The notes: generated from the sequence alone by a model not told the origin. A DNA stretch of 64,000 nt from Parafannyhessea umbonata (GCF_900105025.1 NZ_LT629759.1:1054001-1118000); one strand, 5' to 3'; counted from the stretch's first letter, positions 35,095 to 43,239 are shown. Program-made: numbers and translations.

Positions 35095-35528
35095 TGGGCA
35101 CGCAGGACGGCAAGACGGTGGTGCGCGTGGCGGCAGCGGTCATCTGGAGGGACGACCGCGTGTACGCTGCCCAGCGCGGCTATGGCGACATGAAGGACGG
35201 CTGGGAGTTCCCCGGCGGCAAGGTCGAGAAGGGCGAGGCGCCGGAGCAGGCGCTGCGCCGCGAGGTGAGAGAAGAGCTTGGCTGCGAGCTGGGCGGCGTG
35301 TTCTACCTGGACACCGTGGAGCACGACTACGACGACTTCCACCTGAGCATGGACGTGTTCGCGTGCACTCCCGCCGCAGGCGAGACGCCCCGCTCGAACG
35401 AACACGAGGCGGAGCGCTGGCTTGCGCGCGACGAGCTTCTGGACGTGGAGTGGCTCCCCGCGGACCTCGACGTCGTCATGAGCCTGGGCATGAGCTGGGA
35501 CGAGGTGTTCACGGAGGGGCGCCTGTAG
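35094..35528 (+). CDS. NUDIX hydrolase, MutT-like 8-oxo-dGTP diphosphatase
   Basis: 144 residues, ATG overlapping the preceding stop (TGATG). The Nudix box runs from GWEFPGGKVEKGE to REVREELG. The N-terminal VAAAVIWRDDRVYAAQRG and FPGGK context are typical for MutT, which removes oxidised dGTP. A broader nucleotide substrate range is possible. Confidence 0.88.
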   Translation: MGTQDGKTVVRVAAAVIWRDDRVYAAQRGYGDMKDGWEFPGGKVEKGEAPEQALRREVREELGCELGGVFYLDTVEHDYDDFHLSMDVFACTPAAGETPRSNEHEAERWLARDELLDVEWLPADLDVVMSLGMSWDEVFTEGRL

Positions 35529-35643
35529 CCGCAACGGAGCCAATGCCCCCGAAACCATGGCGCTTGGTAAGCCCAGGCGCAGGCGTTTCTCGCCCAAACG
35601 CTCAGCTGCTATGATAGTGCCCTAAGCCAGAGAGAGGACTTCC

Positions 35644-36042
35644 ATGCCAGACACCCAGCCGGTCGCAAGCGACCAGACGAGCATAGCCACGACGGACGCC
35701 GCCGAGCGTCCCGCCGTAATCGAGACGGCATCGGCCACGACGTCTTTGGACAACGCGAACTCCGGCGCGAAGCCGGTGGTGATCGCAGCGGTCGGCGTGG
35801 TGGTCCTCCTTCTTTTGGCGAACGCGCTCGGGGGGTTCGTCGCGGGCGTCACGAGGTTCGCCCTCATGGACGAGCTGGGGCGCCACGCGGACACGCTGGA
35901 GCCAGGCGCCTCCGACGGCGCGTACGGGGACCCTGACGACTCCGATGCGTGGGACACCTACGACGACCAGGGCGACTGGTGGAGCCAGGGCAGCATGGCA
36001 GACGTGTGCGGCTCGCCGGACCGCCCGGGCGCACGCGCATAG
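35644..36042 (+). CDS. Small single-pass membrane protein, unknown function
   Basis: 132 residues. A polar Thr/Ala/Ser-rich N-terminus of about 45 residues precedes one hydrophobic helix (VVIAAVGVVVLLLLANALGG); the C-terminal 60 residues are acidic and Gly/Asp/Trp-rich. GAGAGAGGA lies before the ATG, and the reading frame has normal codon use. No family recognised. The upstream gap has a TATGAT -10-like element. Lies 47 bp upstream of thyA. Confidence 0.65.
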   Translation: MPDTQPVASDQTSIATTDAAERPAVIETASATTSLDNANSGAKPVVIAAVGVVVLLLLANALGGFVAGVTRFALMDELGRHADTLEPGASDGAYGDPDDSDAWDTYDDQGDWWSQGSMADVCGSPDRPGARA

Positions 36043-36089
36043 CGAGGCGAGGGCGCCCACACCAGACCCCATCCAAGGAGGAGGCACGC

Positions 36090-36938
36090 ATGAGCAAGGC
36101 TGACGACATCTTCATCTCCATGTGCCGGGACATCATCGAGAACGGCACCACGACGGAGGGACAGAAGGTCCGCCCGCACTGGGAGGACGGCACGCCGGCG
36201 TACACCATAAAGCAGTTTGGCGTATGCAACCGCTACGACCTGCGCGAGGAGTTCCCCGCGCTCACGCTGAGGCGCACTGCGCTCAAGAGCTGCATGGACG
36301 AGGTGCTGTGGATCTACCAGCGCAAATCGAACAACATACACGACCTGAAGCCGCACATCTGGGACGAATGGGCAGACGAGGACGGGTCGATCGGCAAGGC
36401 GTACGGCTACCAGGTGGGCCAGGTGAGCCACTACGCGGACGGCGACTACGACCAGATGGACCGCGTGCTGAAGGACCTGCGCGAGAACCCGTTCAGTCGC
36501 AGGATCATGACGAACCTGTACACGTTCTCCGACCTGTCCGAGATGCACCTGTACCCGTGCGCGTACAACGCGATCTACAACGTGACGGAGCACCCCGGTG
36601 ACGACAAGCCCACGCTGAACATGGTGCTGGTGCAACGCAGCCAGGACGTGCTTGCCGCGAACAACTGGAACGTGTGCCAGTATGCCATCCTGCTCATGAT
36701 GGTGGCGCAGGTAAGCGACATGCACGCCGGCGAGTTGGTGCACATGATCGCGGACGCCCACATCTACGACCGCCACGTCGACATCGTGCGCGAGCTCATC
36801 AGCCGGCCGACCTACCCGGCCCCGAAGGTGCACCTGAATCCGTACGTGCACGACTTCTACGACTTCACGACCGACGACCTCATCGTGGAGGGCTACAGCC
36901 ACGGCCCGCAGGTGAAGGACATCCCCATAGCGATCTAG
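36090..36938 (+). CDS. thyA: Thymidylate synthase, variant active-site motif
   Basis: 282 residues, GGAGGAGG upstream. Makes dTMP from dUMP with methylene-tetrahydrofolate. The catalytic Cys157 is in HLYPCAYNAIY, where classical enzymes have (L/A)PPCH and a downstream Gln; here the His is Ala. Other landmarks are conserved: RRIMTNLYTFSDL, RSQDVLAANNWNVCQYA (phosphate and Asn contacts) and HIYDRHVDIV. A variant clade of ThyA is more likely than loss of function because it lies 7 bp before folA, as expected for the dTMP cycle. Confidence 0.9.
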   Translation: MSKADDIFISMCRDIIENGTTTEGQKVRPHWEDGTPAYTIKQFGVCNRYDLREEFPALTLRRTALKSCMDEVLWIYQRKSNNIHDLKPHIWDEWADEDGSIGKAYGYQVGQVSHYADGDYDQMDRVLKDLRENPFSRRIMTNLYTFSDLSEMHLYPCAYNAIYNVTEHPGDDKPTLNMVLVQRSQDVLAANNWNVCQYAILLMMVAQVSDMHAGELVHMIADAHIYDRHVDIVRELISRPTYPAPKVHLNPYVHDFYDFTTDDLIVEGYSHGPQVKDIPIAI

Positions 36939-36945
36939 GAGGACC

Positions 36946-37461
36946 ATGGACGCCATCGTTTCCGTCACGCGCGACTGGGCCATCGGCAGGGACGGCGCTC
37001 TCTTGGTCCGCAACAAGGCGGACATGCACCGCTTTGTGGAGCTCACGCGCGGCTGCACGTGCGTTATGGGCAGGAAGACCTACGAGAGCTTCCCGGGAGG
37101 GCCGCTCAAGGGCCGCCGCAACGTGATCGTGACGCACGACGCCGGCTACGAGCCGCCAAAGGCGGAGGGCCTCTCCGCGGGCACGAGCGTGGACGTGGTG
37201 ACGTCGCCTCAGGCGGCGCTGGACGCCACGGCAGCCGACGCGCGCGTCTGGCTCATAGGCGGCGAGTCGCTGTACCGCGCGCTTCTCCCTTGCTGCTCTA
37301 GCTGCTACGTCACCAGAAACGACGTTGTGGTGCCCGGCGCGGACGCGTTCTTCCCGAACCTGGACGACGACCCGACGTGGACGCTTGCCGAGCGCGAGGA
37401 CGGCGGCGTCACGAGCGCGGGAGTCGCGTTTGACTTCGCACGCTACGACAGACGCGCATAA
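36946..37461 (+). CDS. folA: Dihydrofolate reductase
   Basis: 171 residues. AGGAGG directly before the ATG, 7 bp after thyA. Regenerates tetrahydrofolate with NADPH. Motifs: SVTRDWAIGRDGALLV (Met20 loop), CVMGRKTYESFPGGPLKGRRNVIVT (NADPH) and VWLIGGESLYRALL. Length and order are ordinary for FolA. Confidence 0.93.
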   Translation: MDAIVSVTRDWAIGRDGALLVRNKADMHRFVELTRGCTCVMGRKTYESFPGGPLKGRRNVIVTHDAGYEPPKAEGLSAGTSVDVVTSPQAALDATAADARVWLIGGESLYRALLPCCSSCYVTRNDVVVPGADAFFPNLDDDPTWTLAEREDGGVTSAGVAFDFARYDRRA

Positions 37462-37479
37462 CGGCGCGCAGGGCAGGGT

Positions 37480-38385
37480 CTACCGGCGGAGAAGAGCCTC
37501 CGCCGCGGCCACGAGCCCCCTCGCGTCCCCACAGCCACACTCGACCCTGAGCCACGCGCCGTCCTCGGCCGTGGCCATGTTTTGCACGCGGCTTGCCGTG
37601 CCGCCGGGCACGTAGCGCCCGCACAGGTCGACGGCGCCGTTGGCGCCTCGGGCAACCGCGTGCGCCGCGACGGCAGCGTCCACGAGGACGTCGACGGCAG
37701 GTCCGAAGCCGTCCTCCAGGTTCGCAGCCGCTGCCTCGTACGATTGATCTTCCGTGAGGCCGGGGTAGCTCACGCTGCGCGCTGCGGGGTGGCAGCGCAG
37801 GTACGCAGCCATGACCTGCGCGTTGTCGTTCGCGTGGCGTCGACGCGCATCGAAATCCGCCATGCCGGCAGAAAGAGCCTGGATCTGGGAGCTTTCCGGC
37901 ACGGGCAGCGCGGCAACCGCGTCCGCCATGCCGGCACAGCCGTCCCTCCCCTGTAGGGCCTCGCGACGAAGGCCCACCATCACCATGCCGCAGGCCGGCT
38001 GGCGAACGACGCGGTCAAGCGAGGCGAGAACGACGTCCGCCCCGAGCCTGCCGGCGGGGCACCCCAGCGCAGACGTGAGGCTCACGTCCACGGCAAGCGG
38101 TACGCGCTCCGCAGTGGGCGCCTCGTCCCGGTGGCGCGCCAATACCCGCACGTCGCACATGCGCACGGGCACCCCGCCCAAGGGCTCCACCACGGCGGCG
38201 GGGTCGATCCCCAGCCGTCGCGCCACGTTCGTGACGCCCGGCGCCGCCACTACCCACGCGCGGCTCCTGCCGCCAAGGGCCCGGGCAAAGGTGCGACAGA
38301 CGTCCCGCAGGGCCTCTCCCGCCAAGGCGCCGCGCTCTTCTCGCCCGCCGCGCGCTGCATCCGTGCGCCCTTGCTCCTGCTCCAT
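37480..38385 (-). CDS. Degenerate Cys/Met-metabolism PLP-fold protein lacking the Schiff-base lysine
   Basis: 301 residues, AGGAGG 8 bases upstream of the ATG. It aligns by eye with cystathionine gamma-synthase-type enzymes: VPLAVDVSLTSALGCPAGRLGADVVLASLDRVV matches the segment VDNTF...P...LGADIV.HS.TKY, but the PLP lysine is Arg125. The C-terminal helix ARRRHANDNAQVMAAYLRCHP, YPGL and WLRVECGCGDARGLVAA also match. The N-terminal third with the phosphate-binding loop is missing. Likely not a PLP enzyme. Starts 124 bp after thrS, beyond a terminator. Confidence 0.7.
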   Translation of the reverse strand: MEQEQGRTDAARGGREERGALAGEALRDVCRTFARALGGRSRAWVVAAPGVTNVARRLGIDPAAVVEPLGGVPVRMCDVRVLARHRDEAPTAERVPLAVDVSLTSALGCPAGRLGADVVLASLDRVVRQPACGMVMVGLRREALQGRDGCAGMADAVAALPVPESSQIQALSAGMADFDARRRHANDNAQVMAAYLRCHPAARSVSYPGLTEDQSYEAAAANLEDGFGPAVDVLVDAAVAAHAVARGANGAVDLCGRYVPGGTASRVQNMATAEDGAWLRVECGCGDARGLVAAAEALLRR

Positions 38386-38442
38386 CGCTCTTTCCTCCTG
38401 CCGCCGTGTGCTTCCATGGCGCGCGTCACGTGCCGACGTTGC

Positions 38443-38470
38443 AAAAGGGGCCGCCCCGCGGGACGGCCCC
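38443..38470 (-). terminator. Intrinsic terminator after thrS
   Basis: GGGGCCG/CGGCCCC stem with a GC-rich loop, followed by TTTT on the minus strand. Confidence 0.88.
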
Positions 38471-38508
38471 TGTCGTGCCATGGCGATGTCGCTATTGCTA
38501 GCTTTGGG

Positions 38509-40278
38509 CTAGCCGCGGCGCTCGCGGATCTCCTCCGTGATGTCCCTCACGAAGTCGGCCAGGTCACGCTGGGTGGTCTCGTTGGTGGCGCGGTCGCGGA
38601 CGCTGATGTTGCCGGCCTCCTTCTCCTTCTCGCCCAGGATGAGCATGTAGGGGACGCGGTCGACGGAGCGGGCCTCGCGGATCTTGTAACCGATCTTCTC
38701 GTCGCGGTCGTCCACCTTCACGCGCACGCCGGCGTCGCGCAGGGTCTGCGCGACCTCGCTGGCGTAGTCGCGGGTCTTCTCGCTGACGGGCAGCACCTTG
38801 ACCTGGCAGGGCGACAGCCACGTGGGGAACTTGCCCGCGTACTGCTCGATGAGCATGCCGATGAAGCGCTCGAAGCTGCCGAAGCCGGCGCGGTGAATCA
38901 TGATCGGCTGCTTCTTGGTGCCGTCCTTGTCGACGTACTCCAACTGGAAGTTGTGCGGCAGCTGGAAGTCGAGCTGGATGGTGCCGCACTGCCACTCGCG
39001 GCCCAGGCAGTCCTGCAGGTGGAAGTCGATCTTGGGGCCATAGAACGCGCCGTCGCCCGGGTTGAGCTTGTAGTCGACGTGCATGTCCTCCAGGGCCTTC
39101 TTGAGGCCCTCCTCCGCACGCTCCCAGTCCTCGTCGGAACCCATGGAGTTGTCCGGACGCGTGGAGAGCTCGACGCGATACGGGAAGCCAAACTGCGCGT
39201 AGTATGCCGTGATCAGGTGCGCGACGTCCTCGACCTGCTCCGTGATCTGGTCCGGACGGATGAACAGGTGGGCGTCGTCCTGCTGGAACTCGCGAACGCG
39301 GAAGAGGCCGTGCAGGGCACCCTTGAGCTCGTGACGGTGGTCGATGCCGGCCTCGGCCAGCTTGAGCGGCAGGTCACGGTAGCTGCGCGGCTTGCTCTTG
39401 TAGATGAGGCAGGCACCCGGGCAGTTCATCGGCTTGATGGCGTAGTCCTCGTCGTCGATCTGGGTCGTGTACATGTTCTCCTTGTAGTGGTCCCAGTGAC
39501 CGGAGGTCTCCCACAGCTTGCGCGAGAGGATGATGGGCGTCTGAACCTGGTCGTACCCGTACTTGTCCTGCATCTCCTGCCAGTACTGCATGAGGGCGTT
39601 GCGGATGCGCATGCCGTTGGGCAGCCAGAACGGGAAGCCGGGGCCGGCCTCGTTCATCATGAAGATGTCCATCTCCTGGCCGATCTTGCGGTGGTCGCGC
39701 TTCTCGGCCTCCGCAAGCAGGGCAAAGTGCTCGTCCATCTCCTGCTTGTTGCGGAAGGCGACGCCGTTGATGCGGGTGAGCATCTTGTTCTTGCTGTCAC
39801 CCTTCCAGTACGCGCCAGAGACGCCCGTCAGCTTGAACGCCTTGAGCGCCTTGGTGTAGAGGATGTGCGGGCCCACGCACATGTCGACGTACTCGCCCTG
39901 CTTGTAGAACGTGATGCGCGCGTCCTCGGGAAGGTCGCCGATGTGCTCGACCTTGTACTTCTCGCCACGCTCCTCCATATGCTTGATGGCTTCTGCGCGC
40001 GGGAGCTCGTACGTCTCGAACTTAAGGTTCTCCTTGCAGATCTTGCGCATCTCGTCCTCGATGGCCGGGAAATCGTCCTCGGAGATCTTCGTGCCCTCGG
40101 GAAGGTCGATGTCGTAGTAGAAGCCGTTGTCCGTGGCGGGGCCGTACGCGAAGTCCGCCTGGGGGTACAGGCGCTTGATGGCCTGCGCCATGATGTGCGC
40201 CGCGGAGTGACGCAGGACGTGGAGCTCCTCGTCGGCGGGAACCTCGTCCACGTGGCCGTCGTTAAAAAGAACCTTCAT
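38509..40278 (-). CDS. thrS: Threonine-tRNA ligase without TGS domain
   Basis: 589 residues against about 640 in E. coli. The N-terminus reaches the editing-domain motif HSAAHIMAQAIKRLYP by residue 28, so the TGS domain (about 60 residues) is absent or cut to a stub; no TGS-like sequence lies upstream. Editing domain (about 20-200), catalytic class II core with motif 2 in LFRVREFQQDDAHLF, motif 3 in GFGSFERFIGML, zinc-site Cys in NCPGACLIYK, and the C-terminal anticodon domain are present. AAAGG precedes the ATG. The leader carries a Thr-rich peptide gene. Confidence 0.96.
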   Translation of the reverse strand: MKVLFNDGHVDEVPADEELHVLRHSAAHIMAQAIKRLYPQADFAYGPATDNGFYYDIDLPEGTKISEDDFPAIEDEMRKICKENLKFETYELPRAEAIKHMEERGEKYKVEHIGDLPEDARITFYKQGEYVDMCVGPHILYTKALKAFKLTGVSGAYWKGDSKNKMLTRINGVAFRNKQEMDEHFALLAEAEKRDHRKIGQEMDIFMMNEAGPGFPFWLPNGMRIRNALMQYWQEMQDKYGYDQVQTPIILSRKLWETSGHWDHYKENMYTTQIDDEDYAIKPMNCPGACLIYKSKPRSYRDLPLKLAEAGIDHRHELKGALHGLFRVREFQQDDAHLFIRPDQITEQVEDVAHLITAYYAQFGFPYRVELSTRPDNSMGSDEDWERAEEGLKKALEDMHVDYKLNPGDGAFYGPKIDFHLQDCLGREWQCGTIQLDFQLPHNFQLEYVDKDGTKKQPIMIHRAGFGSFERFIGMLIEQYAGKFPTWLSPCQVKVLPVSEKTRDYASEVAQTLRDAGVRVKVDDRDEKIGYKIREARSVDRVPYMLILGEKEKEAGNISVRDRATNETTQRDLADFVRDITEEIRERRG

Positions 40279-40592
40279 GCTAATAACCTTTCGTATGTGG
40301 GGCGGACCCGCCATGGGCTTCGCCCTCAGACATTGCCGTAAAATGTTTTCCGTTGGATCAAGGGAGAAGAGCGTGCGCACCCGGCCGAGGCCCTTGGGTC
40401 AACGCAGCGCGGCGCCTGCCGCAGGACGGCGCGCGGCCGTCCCATCGAAAGGACAGGCGCCTAGATAGTCGTCGTGGTGATGGTGGGAATACCGTTCGCG
40501 ATGGCGCGACTCGCGCGCGTGCGTGGGCAGAACCTGTACTCGTCACTGTTCGAACGCATGACCTGACGACTCCCCCGTGCCGTAACGGCACG
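40279..40592 (-). promoter_or_regulatory. thrS attenuator leader
   Basis: The untranslated region between the upstream terminator and thrS contains, in order on the minus strand, a perfect CGTGCCGT-A-ACGGCACG hairpin (40576-40592), a Thr-rich leader peptide gene (40461-40559), then a compound hairpin whose outer arms GGCGCCTG and CAGGCGCC begin at the leader stop codon and enclose GGACGGC/GCCGTCC. Nearer thrS, CGTTG..CAAGGG can pair with CCCTTG..CAACG and is followed by a short ATTTTA. This is the layout of ribosome-mediated transcription attenuation. The exact terminator and antiterminator pairing is not certain. Confidence 0.65.
40461..40559 (-). CDS. thrS leader peptide, 32 residues, Thr/Ile-rich end
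   Basis: ATG-initiated frame of 32 codons and TAG stop. The last nine residues are IPTITTTTI, using ACC, ACC, ACG, ACG and ACT, so all leading Thr isoacceptors are sampled. GGGGGAG lies ten bases upstream of the ATG. It ends 182 bp before thrS on the same strand, and the stop codon abuts a strong stem-loop. Ribosomes short of charged tRNA-Thr would stall in the Thr run. Comparable to the E. coli thr operon leader in design; no homologue recognised. Confidence 0.7.
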   Translation of the reverse strand: MRSNSDEYRFCPRTRASRAIANGIPTITTTTI

Positions 40593-40759
40593 ACTTGCGT
40601 TTGCCGACGGCACGCGGCCGTTCGCAAACCAATTGCAGACGTGACTACTTTACAACAGCTTCGTGCGATGTGTGGCCGCGACCTCTGTGTCAGCCAAAAG
40701 CCACATGCGTGGGCACAGGGATCGCCCAGAGGTGTCCGCCGCAGTGGCATTGCGGCCAC

Positions 40760-40788
40760 AAAAAAGGCACCGCGGATGGCGCGGTGCC
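40760..40788 (-). terminator. Intrinsic terminator after the zinc-ribbon gene
   Basis: 9-bp stem GGCACCGCG/CGCGGTGCC with a 5-nt loop, then TTTTTT on the minus strand. Confidence 0.92.
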
Positions 40789-40828
40789 CTTGCGGTTGAT
40801 CTCTTGCGCGACGCTTCCGAATGCCGCG

Positions 40829-41260
40829 CTACTGGATGCGGGTGCGGCAGTACGGGCACACCTTCCAGTCCGCGTTCAGCGGGCGGTGGCACGTGGGGCA
40901 CACGTTCCTCACCTGGGTGTTGCAGATGGGGCACACCACGAAGTCGCGGTCGATGGGCGCACCGCACTTGGGGCAGATGCCATAGTGGCTGAGCTGGTGC
41001 TCGCGAAGCGCGATGTCCAGGTCCTGCTCCTCGCGGTCGACCAGGTAGGAGCTGGGGCGCAGGATCACGTACGCCAGAAGGCCGACGATGGGGATGATCG
41101 ATATGACGGCCCACAGCCACCAGGGCTCCGCGCCGCGGCGCTGGGCGTCGCGGATGACATAGACGATGGAGAGGATGTAGAGCATGACGAGGCACGCAAC
41201 CATGAGGTAGAGCACCATGCGGACTTCGGGCGTAATCAGCTGGTCGAGAAGCTCAGACAT
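40829..41260 (-). CDS. Membrane protein with C-terminal double zinc ribbon
   Basis: 143 residues. Two N-terminal membrane helices (about 15-35 and 48-66), an acidic linker, then four CXXC pairs (CPKC, CPIC, CPTC, CPYC) that form two zinc ribbons facing the cytoplasm. AAAGG precedes the ATG. Similar phospholipase D-N-like plus zinc-ribbon architecture occurs in actinobacterial proteins of unknown role. Single-gene unit with its own terminator. Confidence 0.8.
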   Translation of the reverse strand: MSELLDQLITPEVRMVLYLMVACLVMLYILSIVYVIRDAQRRGAEPWWLWAVISIIPIVGLLAYVILRPSSYLVDREEQDLDIALREHQLSHYGICPKCGAPIDRDFVVCPICNTQVRNVCPTCHRPLNADWKVCPYCRTRIQ

Positions 41261-41425
41261 GTCTTAGTGACCTTTCTTATTTGACATACGTGCTTCCCGG
41301 CTCACGCTCGCAGGAAGCTGCAGCATCGCAGAAGATTGTAACAGACTGCGCGCCGACGCCGCACGCGATGGGCATTTGTGCAGGTTGCGCACAAGCTCAC
41401 TACATCGGCGGCGCCGCGCGGACGG

Positions 41426-42661
41426 CTACTCGTAGCGCTCGTCGAACACGCGGCGGGTCTTCTTCTCGCTCCGCGGCAGGACGCCCAGCTCGACCACCTT
41501 TACGAGCGGCGTGAAGCCTATGCGGTTGCGGCACTCGTGCGCGACCTCGTCCGCGAGCGCGAGGAAGTCCTGCGTGCCGTCCGTCTCAACGTACAGGCGC
41601 ATGGTGTCGCGTCCCTCCAGGTGCGACAGACGGATCTGGTACTCGCTCGACAGCTGCGGGAACGACGCGATGACCTCCTCCACCTGCCGCGGGAACACGT
41701 TGACGCCGTGAATCTTGAACATGTCGTCCGAGCGCCCGCGGATGGTGTCGATGCGCGGGAACGGGCTGCCGCACGGGCACGTTCCGGGGATGATGCGGCT
41801 GAGGTCGTGCGTACGGAAGCGGATGAGCGGCGCGCCCTCCTTCACGAGCGTGGTGATGACGATCTCTCCCCACTCGCCGTCCGGCACGGCATCCCCTGTC
41901 TTGGGGTCGACAACCTCAAGGTAGATGTAGTCGTCCCAGTAGTGGATGCCGTCGTTGGCGGAGCAGCTGATGCCGATCCCCGGCCCATACACCTCCGTCA
42001 GGCCGTAGATGTCAAACGACTCGATCCCGAGGCCCTCGTTTATGCGTTGGCGGATCTTCTCGCCCCAGCGCTCGGATCCTATGACGCCGCGACGCAGGCA
42101 GATCTTGTCCTGAAGGCCGCGCCTCTGCACCTCCTCAGCAAGCAGCAGCGCGTAGCTGGACGTGGCGCAGACGACCGTGGACTGCATGTCCATCATGAAC
42201 TTGAGCTGCTTCTCCGTGTTGCCGGGGCCCATGGGGATGGCCATGGCGCCGAGCTTCTCCGCGCCGGCCTGAAAGCCTATGCCTGCGGTCCAAAGCCCGT
42301 AGCCAGGCGTTATCTGCACGCGGTCGCGGTTGGTGACGCCGGCCATCTGGTAGCAGCGGGCGAAGATCGTGGCCCAGTCCTCCACGTCGCGCGCGGTGTA
42401 CGGCACGATGACCGGCGTTCCCGTGGTACCGGAGCTCGAGTGGATGCGCACGATCTTCTCCTCCGGAACCGCGGCGAGGCCCAGCGGGTACGCGTCGCGG
42501 AGGTCCTGCTTGGACGAGAAGGGCAGGCGCCTGAAGTCGTCGGCGTCCGTCACGCCGGTGATGCCGGCCTCCTTGAGGCGGCGGCCATAGAAGTTGTCCG
42601 ACGCGCGGAGGCGTTCGATCTGCCTGTTGACGAGCTCGAGCTGGGTGTCGCTTATCTGCAT
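41426..42661 (-). CDS. paaK: Phenylacetate-CoA ligase
   Basis: 411 residues. ANL-family AMP-forming ligase: SSSGTTGTP (P-loop), YGLTEVYGPGIG, RTHDLSRIIPGTCPCGSPFPRID and GRSDDMFKIHGVNVFP (hinge). Activates aryl acetates to CoA esters, or in the reverse direction yields ATP. AGGAGGAACC is just upstream. The start overlaps iorB by 10 bases; iorA-iorB-paaK is a well-known neighbourhood for turning aryl-pyruvates from Phe, Tyr or Trp into aryl-acetyl-CoA and free acid with ATP gain. Confidence 0.93.
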   Translation of the reverse strand: MQISDTQLELVNRQIERLRASDNFYGRRLKEAGITGVTDADDFRRLPFSSKQDLRDAYPLGLAAVPEEKIVRIHSSSGTTGTPVIVPYTARDVEDWATIFARCYQMAGVTNRDRVQITPGYGLWTAGIGFQAGAEKLGAMAIPMGPGNTEKQLKFMMDMQSTVVCATSSYALLLAEEVQRRGLQDKICLRRGVIGSERWGEKIRQRINEGLGIESFDIYGLTEVYGPGIGISCSANDGIHYWDDYIYLEVVDPKTGDAVPDGEWGEIVITTLVKEGAPLIRFRTHDLSRIIPGTCPCGSPFPRIDTIRGRSDDMFKIHGVNVFPRQVEEVIASFPQLSSEYQIRLSHLEGRDTMRLYVETDGTQDFLALADEVAHECRNRIGFTPLVKVVELGVLPRSEKKTRRVFDERYE

Positions 42662-43239
42662 GGTTCCTCCTTGGCGTAGTCGAGCGCGCGGTCGTTCAGG
42701 GCGAGGAAACGCTCCGGCACCACGTGATGCACGGCGGCGCGCACCTCCTCCACGGTGAAGCCGAGCGCGCCCGTGCGCGCGGCCGCGCCCAGCAGCAGCA
42801 CGTTAAGCACCTTTGCCGAGCCAAGCTCGCGCGCGGCGGCGTCCGCGTCCACCACGGTGAGCTTGCTGACGGCGCCCCGCAGGTAGCCCATGACGGCGTC
42901 GAGGTCGTACGCCGGGCCGCCCGTGACGGCCGAGACCGGCACGACGGGCCTATTGCTCACGATGACGGCGCCGCCGGGCTTAAGCAGGCGAAGCTGGCGC
43001 GCGGCCTCCGCCGGCTCGAACGCCAGGATGACGTCCGCGCGGCCGCTGCCCACCAGGGGCGACGCGACGCCCTCTCCCACGCGCACGTGGCTGAGGACGG
43101 AACCCCCGCGCTGCGCCATGCCAATGGTCTCGGCCGTCTTGACGGGAAGGCCCTTGCGCATGGCCGCCGTTGCAAGGAGGCGGGACGCGAGCACCGTGCC
43201 CTGGCCGCCCGTCCCGCACAACACGATGTCACGCCTCAT
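42652..43239 (-). CDS. iorB: Indolepyruvate ferredoxin oxidoreductase beta subunit
   Basis: 195 residues. Gamma-type domain of 2-oxoacid:ferredoxin oxidoreductases: IVLCGTGGQGTVLASRLLATAA at the N-terminus, ETIGMAQRGGSVLSHVRVG and ILAFEPAEAAR. Start chosen at the ATG 8 bases after GGGAGG, which overlaps the end of iorA by 11 bases. Works with IorA to decarboxylate aryl-pyruvates oxidatively, reducing ferredoxin. Confidence 0.93.
   Translation of the reverse strand: MRRDIVLCGTGGQGTVLASRLLATAAMRKGLPVKTAETIGMAQRGGSVLSHVRVGEGVASPLVGSGRADVILAFEPAEAARQLRLLKPGGAVIVSNRPVVPVSAVTGGPAYDLDAVMGYLRGAVSKLTVVDADAAARELGSAKVLNVLLLGAAARTGALGFTVEEVRAAVHHVVPERFLALNDRALDYAKEEPCR

Larger units (their letters stand above)
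40279..40828. other. Gap between thrS and the zinc-ribbon gene
   Basis: 550 bp containing the thrS leader (see that entry), the terminator of the upstream gene at 40760-40788 and, between them, about 170 bp that should hold the thrS promoter; no convincing -35/-10 pair was picked. No T-box consensus was found. Confidence 0.6.

Noticed and set aside
40279-40828. T-box riboswitch upstream of thrS
   Set aside because: No AGGGTGGNACCGCG-like T-box sequence on the minus strand. The GGCACCGCG hairpin at 40766-40788 is an ordinary terminator of the upstream gene.
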